Source of the DNA: Streptomyces sp. NBC_00523
GTDB taxonomy: Bacteria > Actinomycetota > Actinomycetes > Streptomycetales > Streptomycetaceae
Length of the DNA stretch: 64,000 bases
Assembly (NCBI RefSeq): GCF_036346615.1
Contig: NZ_CP107836.1
Span: 5,084,001 to 5,148,000 of the forward strand
Direction of reading: 5' to 3'
Shown: positions 56,463 to 64,000 of the stretch, in pieces
How the letters are laid out: every line of letters starts with the position of its first letter
How positions within the stretch are numbered: position 1 is the stretch's first letter
Position numbers and translations under genes: made by a program
The notes under the pieces: generated by a model
The model's database searches: none
Seen by the model: only the letters and a program-made list of their open reading frames with translations
Told to the model about the DNA's origin: nothing

Positions 56463-56505
56463 TCCTCAATCGCCGGGCGGGCTTGAAGAGCCCGCCCGCC
56501 CGGCC
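56463..56505. repeat. Streptomyces interspersed palindrome (terminator-like)
   Basis: CCTCAATCGCCGGGCGGGCT followed by TGAAG and the complementary AGCCCGCCC forms a 9-bp perfect stem, with a second possible register through the extra CCCGCC. The 'CCTCAATCGCCGG' motif is a very common intergenic element in Streptomyces, from memory. It separates convergent genes and can stop transcription in both directions. Confidence 0.65.
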
Positions 56506-56512
56506 CCCGCGC

Positions 56513-57184
56513 TCAGAACAAGCGGAGCTTGTCGTCCTCGATGCCGCGCATCGCGTCGTAGTCCAGGACCACGCAGCCGATGCCGCGGTCCGTGGCCAGG
56601 ACGCGGGCCTGCGGCTTGATCTCCTGGGCCGCGAAGATGCCCTTCACCGGGGCCAGGTGCGGATCGCGGTTGAGGAGTTCCAGATAGCGCGTCAGCTGCT
56701 CGACGCCGTCGATGTCGCCGCGCCGCTTCAGCTCGACGGCGACCGTCTGCCCGTCCGCGTCGCGGCACAGGATGTCGACCGGGCCGATCGCCGTGAAGTA
56801 CTCGCGGCGGATCAGCGTGTAGCCCTCGCCCAGGGTCTCGATGCGGTCCGCGAGCAGCTCCTGGAGGTGCGCCTCGACACCGTCCTTGATCAGCCCCGGG
56901 TCGACGCCCAGCTCATGGCTTGAGTCGTGGAGGATTTCCTCCATCGTGATGATCAGTTTTTCGCCCGCCTTGTTCACCACGGTCCAGACGCCCTCGGCGT
57001 CCCCGCTGCCCTCCTTCAGGGTGCAGGGCGGCGACATCCAGTTGAGCGGTTTGTACGCCCTGTCGTCGGCGTGAATCGACACGCTCCCGTCCGCCTTCAC
57101 CAGGATGAGGCGGGGAGCGGAGGGCAGGTGGGCCGTGAGCCGGCCGGCGTAATCCACGGAGCAGCGGGCGATGACGAGACGCAT
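56513..57184 (-). CDS. nucS: Mismatch-specific endonuclease NucS/EndoMS
   Basis: Cuts both strands at mismatches, the core of actinobacterial mismatch repair, which lacks MutS/MutL; 223 aa. An N-terminal beta-barrel DNA-binding domain is followed by a RecB-like nuclease with 'GPVDILCRDADGQTVAVELKR' split as Asp ('PVDIL') and Glu-x-Lys ('VELKR'). The C-terminus ends in a hydrophobic 'DDKLRLF' that resembles the beta-clamp-binding tail. ATG at 57184; the TTG three codons earlier is unlikely. Confidence 0.95.
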   Translation of the reverse strand: MRLVIARCSVDYAGRLTAHLPSAPRLILVKADGSVSIHADDRAYKPLNWMSPPCTLKEGSGDAEGVWTVVNKAGEKLIITMEEILHDSSHELGVDPGLIKDGVEAHLQELLADRIETLGEGYTLIRREYFTAIGPVDILCRDADGQTVAVELKRRGDIDGVEQLTRYLELLNRDPHLAPVKGIFAAQEIKPQARVLATDRGIGCVVLDYDAMRGIEDDKLRLF

Positions 57185-57450
57185 GGTCGGCAACGCTACT
57201 CGACGTCGGGGGCCCGGCGCGATTCACCCATCCGCCACTCCCGTCCCTTACGGAGTTGACGCTTTCTGTCTTGCCCCTCTTTGAACCCCTTCGTTATTGG
57301 CCGGTTGTGTTCCCAATCTCCTGGTGCGGCCCGGACTGCGCCCTTACCGTGGAAGCGGGAGGTCGCCGTGCGTGCACGCTGCGTCGTCGTCGGCCTTCTT
57401 CCCTGCCCGTAAGGCTCCGGTAATCCGCCGGGGCCGCGAGAGGAGAACCC

Positions 57451-57843
57451 ATGTCGCTCGACGTCTCACCGGCTCTGTTGGAACAGGCCGAGCGAGGCGA
57501 GGTCGACGAAGCCGACTTCGTCGACTGCGTCCGGACCTCCCTGCCCTACGCATGGGAGATGATCAGCTCGTTGGTGGCTCAGCTGAAGGTCGACGGCGGG
57601 GAGTTCGCCGACAACCAGACGCCGCCGCCCAACGAGCAGGCACGTGGTCAGCTGCTGCGCGCGCTCGCGAGTGATGCGATACGCGGAGCGCTGCAGCGGC
57701 ACTTCGGGGTGCGTCTCGCATTCCAGAACTGCCACCGCGTCGCGGTGTTCCCGCTGGACGCCTCGGTCGACGACCGACTGGCCAAGTTCACCTCGGTGAG
57801 GGGCCAGTTGCTCAACCAGTCGCCCGAACTACGGGACTGCTGA
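57451..57843 (+). CDS. SCO5389-family conserved protein
   Basis: A 130-aa soluble protein of the family named after SCO5389. It begins 'MSLDVSPALLEQAERGEVDEADFVDCV' in pattern, is mostly helical and acidic, and shows no catalytic motif. AGAGGAG precedes the ATG. It lies between nucS and an LLM oxidoreductase. Function is unknown. The 266-bp gap before it (57185-57450) holds the divergent promoters of nucS and this gene; I see nothing else there. Confidence 0.85.
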   Translation: MSLDVSPALLEQAERGEVDEADFVDCVRTSLPYAWEMISSLVAQLKVDGGEFADNQTPPPNEQARGQLLRALASDAIRGALQRHFGVRLAFQNCHRVAVFPLDASVDDRLAKFTSVRGQLLNQSPELRDC

Positions 57844-57942
57844 ACGCTTCCGTCGCCGTTCCGGGCCGCGGGAGGTGCAACTGGTCCGGGGCGGCGGCTC
57901 CGTAAGCGCACCGCCGTACACCCTTCCGTCCGTGCGCGGGGG

Positions 57943-58983
57943 TCATTCGAGGAGTGGCCGTACCTCCGTGCCCAGCCGCGCTACGTTCTCCTCCGTGGCG
58001 ACGAGATCTCCGGAACCCTCCACCAGGAGCGCGAAGCGGGTGATGCCCGTGCGCTCGGCGGTGACCGCGAGGCGCTCGGCCGCCAGCTCCGGCGTGCCCA
58101 CCGGATGAAGGCCGCACAGCAGCTCCGCGTACGCCACGGGGTCCCGCATCACGCGGTGCCGGCCGTCGACGGTGACGTGCGCGCCGAGCCCCTGGCGCAG
58201 CCAGCCCGGCATCGCCTTGACCAGCGTCTCGACGGCGTCCTCGGTGCGGTCGGCGATCTGGGCCACCCCGGCCGAGACGTGCCCCGCCCCGTGGACCTTC
58301 TCCGGCGCATGCCCGGCCGCCAGCGCGCGGGACCGCCAGAGCGCCACCATCTCCGCCTTGTCCTCGTTCCCGCAGTGCATGCCGAGCAGCATCGGCAGCC
58401 CCTGGTCGGCGGCGAGCTCCACGGTCTTGCGCGAGGTGCACGCGACGATCACCTCGGGCCCGGCCCCCTCCGCCCCGTCCGCGCCGATCAGCTCGTCGGC
58501 CCGGGGGACGACCGCGACCTCGCGGAACGGGTACCGCTCGCCCCGGCCCGCCACACGCGGCTTCCGCAGCCAGTCGAGCAGGAGCCCCAGGGACTCCGGG
58601 AACCCCTTCTCGAACGCCTCCAGTCCGCCGCCGAACACCTCCAGGTCCACCCACGGACCGCCCCGGCCGACCCCGAGGCTGAACCGGCCGCCGCTGGTCA
58701 GATGGAGCAGCGCGGCCTGCTCGCCGAGGGCCACCGGGTGCTGCGTGGGCAGCACGCTCACCGCCGTACCGACGCGGATGCGGCGGGTCCGGCCGAGCAG
58801 CTGCGCGGCCAGGGTGACGGCGGACGGGCAGACCCCGTACGGCACGAAGTGATGTTCGGCCAGCCAGACCGAGTCGAGCCCGGACTCCTCGGCGACCTCG
58901 GCGGACCGGATCGCGCGGTGCAGCGCTTCCCCCGGCCCCTGGCCCGGAAACTGGGCCGCCAGTACGAACGTTCCGACACGCAT
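57943..58983 (-). CDS. LLM-class flavin-dependent oxidoreductase
   Basis: A 346-aa TIM-barrel monooxygenase of the luciferase-like (F420 or FMN) superfamily: 'RVGTFVLAAQFPGQ' start, 'SVWLAEHHF', 'LTSGGRFSLGVGRGG' and 'VIVACTSRKTVELAADQG' are typical. The flavin type and substrate cannot be told. ATG at 58983 is chosen since AAGGAGG lies 9 nt upstream; a TTG six bases earlier is too close. Confidence 0.88.
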   Translation of the reverse strand: MRVGTFVLAAQFPGQGPGEALHRAIRSAEVAEESGLDSVWLAEHHFVPYGVCPSAVTLAAQLLGRTRRIRVGTAVSVLPTQHPVALGEQAALLHLTSGGRFSLGVGRGGPWVDLEVFGGGLEAFEKGFPESLGLLLDWLRKPRVAGRGERYPFREVAVVPRADELIGADGAEGAGPEVIVACTSRKTVELAADQGLPMLLGMHCGNEDKAEMVALWRSRALAAGHAPEKVHGAGHVSAGVAQIADRTEDAVETLVKAMPGWLRQGLGAHVTVDGRHRVMRDPVAYAELLCGLHPVGTPELAAERLAVTAERTGITRFALLVEGSGDLVATEENVARLGTEVRPLLE

Positions 58984-59025
58984 CGCCAATTGCCTCCTTG
59001 CGGCCGCCGCGGCTCTCCCCTACTG

Positions 59026-59076
59026 GCAACAACGTCTGACACGTGCCAAAGGCACGGTCCGGCGCGGAGTTGTTGC
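59026..59076. promoter_or_regulatory. Nested inverted repeats between the LLM and zinc-finger genes
   Basis: GCAACAAC (59026-59033) pairs with GTTGTTGC (59069-59076), and CGTGCC/GGCACG (59042-59047, 59051-59056) form an inner stem, nearly concentric. The rest of this divergent gap holds a TACGCT -10-like box near 59139 for the zinc-finger gene. Confidence 0.4.
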
Positions 59077-59181
59077 GATTTTCCGGTAACCGCTGGCGCC
59101 ACGAACCCCGGGAGGCGGGTACCCCGCCCGAATGGCCCTACGCTGGACGGGTCCCGCCCTGCCCGTTCCGTGAGGTGAAAC

Positions 59182-59511
59182 GTGTCCCCGCGCCGCAACC
59201 GCCCCCGAGGCGGCGAGAGCCCCAACGACAGCGCGAGCGAGTCGGCGGACCGGTACGGCGGGGGAGGGCGTACGGAGGAGTGGCAGGGCGAGGAGTGGTC
59301 GGTGCGCCCGGTCAGCGGCGCGAGCGCGGCCGGCAAGCGCTACCGCTGCCCCGGCTGCGACCAGGAGATCCCGTCCGGCGTCCCGCATCTGGTGGCCTGG
59401 TCCGAGTACGGCGGGGTGGACGACCGCAGGCACTGGCACAAGGCCTGCTGGAACGCGAAGGACCGCCGCACCACGAAGGTGCAGCGGTCCCGGAACGCGC
59501 CCCGCTACTGA
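59182..59511 (+). CDS. Small zinc-finger-like protein
   Basis: A 109-aa protein. Residues 1-45 are polar and disordered; the C-terminal half holds 'CPGCDQEI', His in 'GVPHLV', 'HWHKACW' and basic residues, a likely Cys/His zinc site with an HNH-like look but no clear nuclease residues. GTG with a GTGAGG site. It ends 4 nt before the end of the convergent ABC permease gene. Homologues are often mislabelled ATP/GTP-binding proteins. Confidence 0.78.
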   Translation: MSPRRNRPRGGESPNDSASESADRYGGGGRTEEWQGEEWSVRPVSGASAAGKRYRCPGCDQEIPSGVPHLVAWSEYGGVDDRRHWHKACWNAKDRRTTKVQRSRNAPRY

Positions 59512-59515
59512 GCGG

Positions 59516-60382
59516 TCAGACGTCGCGCTGGTTCATCGTCAGGTACGCCCCGCCCATGGCCACCGCCGTCACGACGAGCAGGATCCACAGCGGGTCCCAG
59601 CCGGACGGGCCGCCGGACGACGTGACCGAGTTGTCGTAGAAGATGCTCAGCTGGTTGGGGATCGAGTACTCCAGCAGCTTCTCCTGGAGCCACGAGAGCG
59701 ACGACGCGAACATGAAGATGGCCAGCACGAGCGGCAGCAGCACCACGCCGATCATGATCGTGATCGCCCCGGCCGAGTGCCGGATCAGCGCGCCGACGGC
59801 GAGCGCCAGCAGCCCCAGCGTCGCCACGTAGAGCGCGACGCCGACCGTGGCGCGCAGCCACTCCTCGCCGGTCGGCGACACCGCGTCCAGCATGGACGAC
59901 TGGATCAGGGCGACCACCGACGTCATCACCGTGGTGATGACGAAGGTGAGCAGGAAGAAGACGAGCGCCTTGGCGCCGAGCACCCGGCCCCGGCTGGGGC
60001 AGGCCGTCAGCGTCGTACGGATCATGCCGGTGCCGTACTCCGAGGCGATCGTCATCACGCCGAGCGTGATCACACAGATCGTGCCGAGCAGCACTCCGAA
60101 GAAGCCCAGGCTCAGCACCGGCGTCTCGCCGAGGTCCGTGTCGGACGCGGAGACGGCGACGGCCGCGAGCACCCCGATGACCAGCAGCAGCGCGGTCATG
60201 ACGCCGAGCGTCCACATGGTCGAGCGCACGGACCGGATCTTGGTCCACTCCGAGGCGATCGCGTCCCCGAACGTCGCGGGACGCAGCGGGATCGGCGAGA
60301 CGTAGAAGCCCTGCCCCTGCGGGTACCCCTGCTGCGGTGCGGGCTGCTGGTACGGCGCCTGCGGCGCCGGCGGCGTGGTCAT
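59516..60382 (-). CDS. ABC transporter permease with Pro/Gln/Tyr-rich N-terminal tail
   Basis: A 288-aa ABC-2 permease with six helices. Residues 1-30 are a cytosolic 'PAPQAPYQQPAPQQGYPQG'-type tail. It contains 'SEWTKIRSVRSTMWTLGVMT' and 'SEYGTGMIRTTL', shared almost word for word with the second permease at 61705-62490. Its ATG overlaps the stop of its ATPase (ATGA). Substrate unknown. Confidence 0.9.
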   Translation of the reverse strand: MTTPPAPQAPYQQPAPQQGYPQGQGFYVSPIPLRPATFGDAIASEWTKIRSVRSTMWTLGVMTALLLVIGVLAAVAVSASDTDLGETPVLSLGFFGVLLGTICVITLGVMTIASEYGTGMIRTTLTACPSRGRVLGAKALVFFLLTFVITTVMTSVVALIQSSMLDAVSPTGEEWLRATVGVALYVATLGLLALAVGALIRHSAGAITIMIGVVLLPLVLAIFMFASSLSWLQEKLLEYSIPNQLSIFYDNSVTSSGGPSGWDPLWILLVVTAVAMGGAYLTMNQRDV

Positions 60383-61569
60383 CGGGGGTCCTCGCTGGTC
60401 TCGCGCTTGGTCAGGTCTGCGGGGGCGGGGGCCTCGGCGGGCGCCGCCGGGGCGGGAGCGGGCGCCTGGGCCGGGGGCACGGGCGCCTGGGCCGGCGCAC
60501 CGGCCGCGTACGGGTTCTGTCCGGGCGGCGGCGGGGCGTACCAGCCCTGCTGCGGCACGTCCGGCACGGGCTGCTGCGGCGGCGGGGCGTACCCCGGCTG
60601 CGGCCCGTAGCCGGGATGCGGCGCCTGCTGCTGGAGGTGGGCCCGCTGGTCGACCGTCGAGCGGTAGTCCACGGCGCCCTGCGTCATCCGCATGTACGCC
60701 TCCTCCAGCGAGGCCTGGTGCGGCGAGAGCTCCCAGAGCCGGACGTCCGACTCGTGGGCCAGGTCGCTGATGCGGGGGAGCGCCAGGCCGGTGACGCGCA
60801 GGGCGCCGTCCGGCTCGGACAGGACCTGGCCGCCCGCCTCGGTCAGCGTGGTGGTCAGCTTCTCCCGCTGCTCCGGCGTCTCGTCCGGGACGCGGACCCG
60901 GGCGAAGTCGGCCGAGTTGGCCGAGATGAAGTCCTTGACGCTCATATCGGCCATCAGCTGGCCGCGCCCGATCACGATCAGGTGGTCGGCGGTGAGGGCC
61001 ATCTCGCTCATCAGGTGCGAGGAGACGAAGACCGTGCGGCCCTCGGAGGCCAGCATCTTCATCAGATTGCGGACCCAGAGGATGCCCTCCGGGTCGAGGC
61101 CGTTGACCGGCTCGTCGAACAGCAGCACCTGCGGGTCGCCGAGGAGCGCCGCCGCGATGCCGAGCCGCTGCCCCATGCCCAGCGAGAACCCCTTGGAGCG
61201 TTTACGGGCCACGTCCTGGAGGCCGACGACGCCCAGCACCTCGTCCACCCGGGCCTCCGGGATGCCGGCCAGCTGGGCGAGCGAGAGCAGGTGGTTGCGG
61301 GCGCTGCGCCCGCCGTGCACCGCCTTCGCGTCGAGCAGGGCGCCCACCTGGCGGGGCGCGTTCGGCAGGCTCCGGAACTCGTGGCCGCCGATGGTCACCC
61401 GGCCGGCCGTCGGCCGGTCCAGGCCGAGGATCATCCGCATGGTGGTCGACTTGCCCGACCCGTTGGGACCGAGGAACCCGGTGACGGCACCCGGCCGCAC
61501 CTGGAAGGAAAGGTTGTACACGGCCGTCTTCGCGCCATAGCGCTTGGTCAGGCCGACTGCCTCGATCAT
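60379..61569 (-). CDS. ABC transporter ATPase with long Pro/Gln/Ala-rich C-tail
   Basis: A 396-aa ATPase. Core at 1-300: Walker A 'GPNGSGKST', signature 'FSLGMGQRLGI' (LSGGQ is replaced by SLGMG), Walker B 'VLLFDEPVNGLD', switch 'VSSHLMSE'. The last 90 residues are low-complexity Pro/Gln/Ala ('APVPPAQAPAPAPAAP'), mirroring the tail of the permease it is coupled with. Strong paralogue of the ATPase at 62487-63479. ATG at 61569; three upstream TTG/ATG options lack a site. Confidence 0.92.
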   Translation of the reverse strand: MIEAVGLTKRYGAKTAVYNLSFQVRPGAVTGFLGPNGSGKSTTMRMILGLDRPTAGRVTIGGHEFRSLPNAPRQVGALLDAKAVHGGRSARNHLLSLAQLAGIPEARVDEVLGVVGLQDVARKRSKGFSLGMGQRLGIAAALLGDPQVLLFDEPVNGLDPEGILWVRNLMKMLASEGRTVFVSSHLMSEMALTADHLIVIGRGQLMADMSVKDFISANSADFARVRVPDETPEQREKLTTTLTEAGGQVLSEPDGALRVTGLALPRISDLAHESDVRLWELSPHQASLEEAYMRMTQGAVDYRSTVDQRAHLQQQAPHPGYGPQPGYAPPPQQPVPDVPQQGWYAPPPPGQNPYAAGAPAQAPVPPAQAPAPAPAAPAEAPAPADLTKRETSEDPR

Positions 61570-61704
61570 GCTCCAGCCCCATCGACTTATCTGTCGTCGG
61601 GGCACACGCCGTCCGGCCGTACGCCCCCGTAAGAGTTAGGAGGATATCCGCGCCTTGACGGTTCCGGCCAAGTCGTTACGGGGGCGAGTCCCGCGCCGCC
61701 CTGC

Positions 61705-62490
61705 TCAGGCGTCGCGCTTCTTGAGTACGAGGAAGCCGCCGAGCACCGCGACCGCCACCCAGCCCACCATGATCAGCAGCCCGGCCCACGGCCCGTACGG
61801 CGCCGGATCGCTGTTCATCGCGTCCGGCACCACCTGCATGATCTTGGAGCCCGCCTGGTCCGGGAAGTACTGGGCGACCTTCTTGGCGCCCGGCACCGCC
61901 GACAGGATCTGCGAGACCAGGAAGAAGAACGGCATCAGGATGCCCAGCGACAGCATGGAGCTGCGCAGCATCGCCGCCACCCCCATGGAGAACAGCGCGA
62001 TCAGCCCCATGTAGAGGCCGCCGCCGACCACCGCGCGCAGCACGTTGTCCGCGCCGATGTCCGTACCGTGGTCGCCCAGCAGCGCCTGGCCGAGGAAGAA
62101 CGTGACGAAGCTGGTGACCAGCCCCACCACCAGCGCGAGGACCCCGGCCACCAGCATCTTGCTGAACAGGAAGGTCGCCCGCTGCGGCACGGCCGCCAGC
62201 GAGGTGCGGATCATGCCGGAGCTGTACTCCGTACCGACGACGAGCACCCCGAACACCACCATCGCCAGCTGGCCCAGGATCATCCCGGAGAAGCTGATGA
62301 ACGTCGGGTCGAAGGTCAGCCGCTCGGCCTCGCCCAGATCGTCGAACTGGGCGTTCATCACCGCGCTCAGGGCCGCGCCCATCGCCACGGTGACCAGGAA
62401 CGCCGAGATCAGCGTCCAGGTGGTGGAGGAGACCGTGCGGATCTTGGTCCATTCGGAGGTCAGGACCGCGGGCACCGAAGCCATCGTCAC
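61705..62490 (-). CDS. ABC transporter permease (second of the tandem pair)
   Basis: A 261-aa six-helix ABC-2 permease, with 'SEWTKIRTVSSTTWTLISAF' and 'TEYSSGMIRTSLAAVPQR' matching the first permease. It lacks the Pro/Gln tail. GTG overlaps the ATPase stop (GTGA); an internal ATG at 62484 is the alternative start. Confidence 0.9.
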   Translation of the reverse strand: MTMASVPAVLTSEWTKIRTVSSTTWTLISAFLVTVAMGAALSAVMNAQFDDLGEAERLTFDPTFISFSGMILGQLAMVVFGVLVVGTEYSSGMIRTSLAAVPQRATFLFSKMLVAGVLALVVGLVTSFVTFFLGQALLGDHGTDIGADNVLRAVVGGGLYMGLIALFSMGVAAMLRSSMLSLGILMPFFFLVSQILSAVPGAKKVAQYFPDQAGSKIMQVVPDAMNSDPAPYGPWAGLLIMVGWVAVAVLGGFLVLKKRDA

Positions 62491-63479
62491 GCCCCCTCTC
62501 CGCCGCCGGGCCGCCGGCCCCAGCCCTCGCCCCACTGCGGGCCCTCGGGCGGCGGTGGTGCGCCCCCGCCCGGCTCCGAGTGCGCGTGGTACTCGACGGA
62601 GCCCGCCGTCATCTGCATGAACGCCTCCTCCAGCGACGCCCGCTGGGCGCTCAGCTCGTGCAGCGTGATCGCGTGCCGGGCGGCCAGCTCACCCAGGTCC
62701 TCGGTGGTGGCACCGTCCACCTCCAGCGTGCCGCCGTCCGCCTCGACGGCGACCACGCCCTCCTGGTGCAGCACGTCGCGCAGCCGCTCCTGCTGCGGGG
62801 AGCGCAGCCGGACGTAACTGCGTGAGTTCTCCTGGATGAAGTCGGCCATCGACGTGTCGGCGAGCAGCCTGCCCTGGCCGATCACGATCAGGTGGTCGGC
62901 GGTCAGCGCCATCTCGCTCATCAGGTGCGAGGAGACGAAGATCGTCCGGCCCTGCGAGGCGAGCGTCTTCATCAGGTTCCGGATCCAGTGGATGCCCTCG
63001 GGGTCGAGACCGTTCACCGGCTCGTCGAACATCAGGATCCGGGGGTCACCGAGCAGCGCCGACGCGATGCCCAGCCGCTGGCCCATGCCGAGCGAGAAGC
63101 CCTTGGACTTCTTCCGCGCCACCGCGGTCAGGCCGACGGTCTCCAGCACCTCCGCCACCCGCTGTTCGGGGATGCGGTTGCTCTGCGCCAGGCAGAGCAG
63201 GTTGTTGTACGCGCTGCGCCCGCCGTGCATCGCCTTGGCGTCCAGGAGCGCCCCGATGTACTTCAGCGGTTCGGAGAGTTCGCGGTAGTGCTTGCCGTCG
63301 ATCCGCACGGAACCGCTGGTGGGGTTGTCGAGATCGAGCATCATCCGCATCGTGGTGGACTTGCCCGCCCCGTTGGGTCCCAGAAAACCCGTCACCATTC
63401 CCGGTCTGATCACGCACGACAACTGGTCGACGGCGACCTTGTTCCCGTACCTCTTCGTGAGGCCATCGAGCTCGATCAT
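62487..63479 (-). CDS. ABC transporter ATPase (second of the tandem pair)
   Basis: A 330-aa ATPase with Walker A 'GPNGAGKST', signature 'FSLGMGQRLGI', Walker B 'ILMFDEPVNGLD', and a short Gly/Pro-rich C-tail (about 30 residues, 'PGGGAPPPPEGPQWG'). It shares most blocks with the ATPase at 60379-61569, so the two transporters arose by tandem duplication. First gene after the filP terminator. Confidence 0.92.
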   Translation of the reverse strand: MIELDGLTKRYGNKVAVDQLSCVIRPGMVTGFLGPNGAGKSTTMRMMLDLDNPTSGSVRIDGKHYRELSEPLKYIGALLDAKAMHGGRSAYNNLLCLAQSNRIPEQRVAEVLETVGLTAVARKKSKGFSLGMGQRLGIASALLGDPRILMFDEPVNGLDPEGIHWIRNLMKTLASQGRTIFVSSHLMSEMALTADHLIVIGQGRLLADTSMADFIQENSRSYVRLRSPQQERLRDVLHQEGVVAVEADGGTLEVDGATTEDLGELAARHAITLHELSAQRASLEEAFMQMTAGSVEYHAHSEPGGGAPPPPEGPQWGEGWGRRPGGGEGA

Positions 63480-63497
63480 GCGTTCACGCTAGAACGG

Positions 63498-63540
63498 CCG
63501 CGTGCCCGGCGCCACCACAAAGGCGGAACCGGGCACGCGG
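63498..63540 (-). terminator. Terminator after filP
   Basis: A perfect 12-bp stem (63498-63509 with 63529-63540) with a 19-nt loop lies 30 nt after the filP stop codon on the minus strand. Confidence 0.75.
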
Positions 63541-63569
63541 GCGATCCGTGCGGGTGCTGCTCCCCGGGG

Positions 63570-64000
63570 TCAGCGGGTCTGCTGGGCCGGGACGCCGCGG
63601 GAGGCGGGCTCCTCGTCGGCGGGGGTGCCGGCGGCGGCCACCGCGGCACCGGTCAGCGTCGCCAGCATCTCGCGGACGTTGGTCAGCTGCGCGTTGATCG
63701 AGTCGCGGCGGTTGGTGAGGGCCGCGAGCTCGCGCTCCGACTCGCTGCGGATGCGGTCGGCCTTCGCGTTGGCGTCCGCCACGATGTCCTCGGACTGGCG
63801 CTGCGCGGTCTCCACCGTCTGACGGGCCCGGCGCTCGGCGTCCGTACGCAGCTTCTCGGCCTCCAGGCGCAGCTGCTCGGCGCGGTGCTCGATCTCGGCG
63901 AGACGCTTCTCGGCCTTGGCCTGGCGGGACGCGAGGTCGCGCTCCGACTGGTCGCGGCGCTTGGCGAGGTTGGTCTCGAAGTCCGCGGCGGCCTGGGCGG
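63570..64000 (-). CDS. filP: Filament-forming coiled-coil protein FilP, C-terminal part (cut by window edge)
   Basis: The last 142 residues of a coiled-coil protein; the start lies beyond base 64000. Reading in frame from the edge gives heptad-rich sequence ('FETNLAKRRDQSERDLASR', 'AEKRLAEIEHRAEQLRLEA', 'RRARQTVETAQRQ') and the end 'ASRGVPAQQTR'. This closely matches my memory of S. coelicolor FilP (about 310 aa), the intermediate-filament-like protein that works with DivIVA and Scy at hyphal tips. In that genome scy lies next to filP, so scy should follow just outside the window. Confidence 0.93.
   Translation of the reverse strand, partial: AQAAADFETNLAKRRDQSERDLASRQAKAEKRLAEIEHRAEQLRLEAEKLRTDAERRARQTVETAQRQSEDIVADANAKADRIRSESERELAALTNRRDSINAQLTNVREMLATLTGAAVAAAGTPADEEPASRGVPAQQTR

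Overview
The window is a piece of a Streptomyces chromosome core. The DNA is very GC-rich with GC-rich third codon positions, many genes start with GTG or TTG, and the gene set is diagnostic: a cut-off filP at the right edge, insert-type rho, two-gene Ku/LigD-polymerase repair, nucS, and a chitinase with the classic Streptomyces promoter repeats. From about 18.2 kb to the right edge the order matches what I remember of S. coelicolor SCO5351-SCO5396 (numbers from memory, not looked up). I see no transposase, CRISPR array, phage region or secondary-metabolite cluster, and no broken gene. filP is cut by the window edge.

Layout. 0-6.1 kb (minus strand): lipoprotein and sensor kinase, then a SEDS glycosyltransferase (RodA/FtsW type), its class B PBP and an amidase, mostly with overlapping stops and starts. 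6.2-8.6 kb: a HEAT-repeat protein overlapping a zinc-ribbon protein. 8.8-10.8 kb: divergent LigD-like polymerase and Ku. 10.9-12.8 kb: secreted sedolisin protease. 13.0-14.4 kb: ZTP riboswitch and glyA. 14.6-17.8 kb: accessory-looking arsenic genes (arsC, acr3, arsR, arsI/cadI) and a toxin-antitoxin pair. 17.96-18.03 kb: tRNA-Arg(CCG).

18.2-25 kb: single-domain response regulator, an ArgRS-derived protein (NrtL), then lysA, hom, thrC and thrB, the aspartate-family route to lysine and threonine. 25.3-32.6 kb: rho, an LCP cell-wall ligase, rpmE, prfA, prmC, a Sua5/YwlC enzyme and a low-molecular-weight phosphatase homologue without its catalytic cysteine: transcription termination, translation and wall assembly. 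32.7-42.1 kb: a WecA/MraY-type phosphosugar transferase followed by the full atpIBEFHAGDC operon. 42.3-53.1 kb: small regulator-plus-enzyme modules: DUF2550 protein, hydrolase with divergent TetR, chitinase with its ChiS/ChiR-like pair, cobalamin adenosyltransferase, DrrAB-like ABC exporter with divergent TetR, and 3-hydroxybutyryl-CoA dehydrogenase. 53.3-64 kb: STAS protein, a membrane-anchored P-loop-like protein with a long extracellular tail, NucS, an SCO5389-family protein, LLM oxidoreductase, a zinc-finger protein, two tandem paralogous ABC systems with Pro/Gln- or Pro/Gly-rich tails, and filP.

Regulatory signals that stand out: the ZTP riboswitch on glyA, a sigma-R-type promoter on rpmE, the 13-bp direct repeats in the chitinase promoter, inverted-repeat operators at the ars, toxin-antitoxin and two TetR loci, several leaderless promoters in which a TANNNT -10 box lies 6-7 nt before the start codon, and many perfect-stem terminators.
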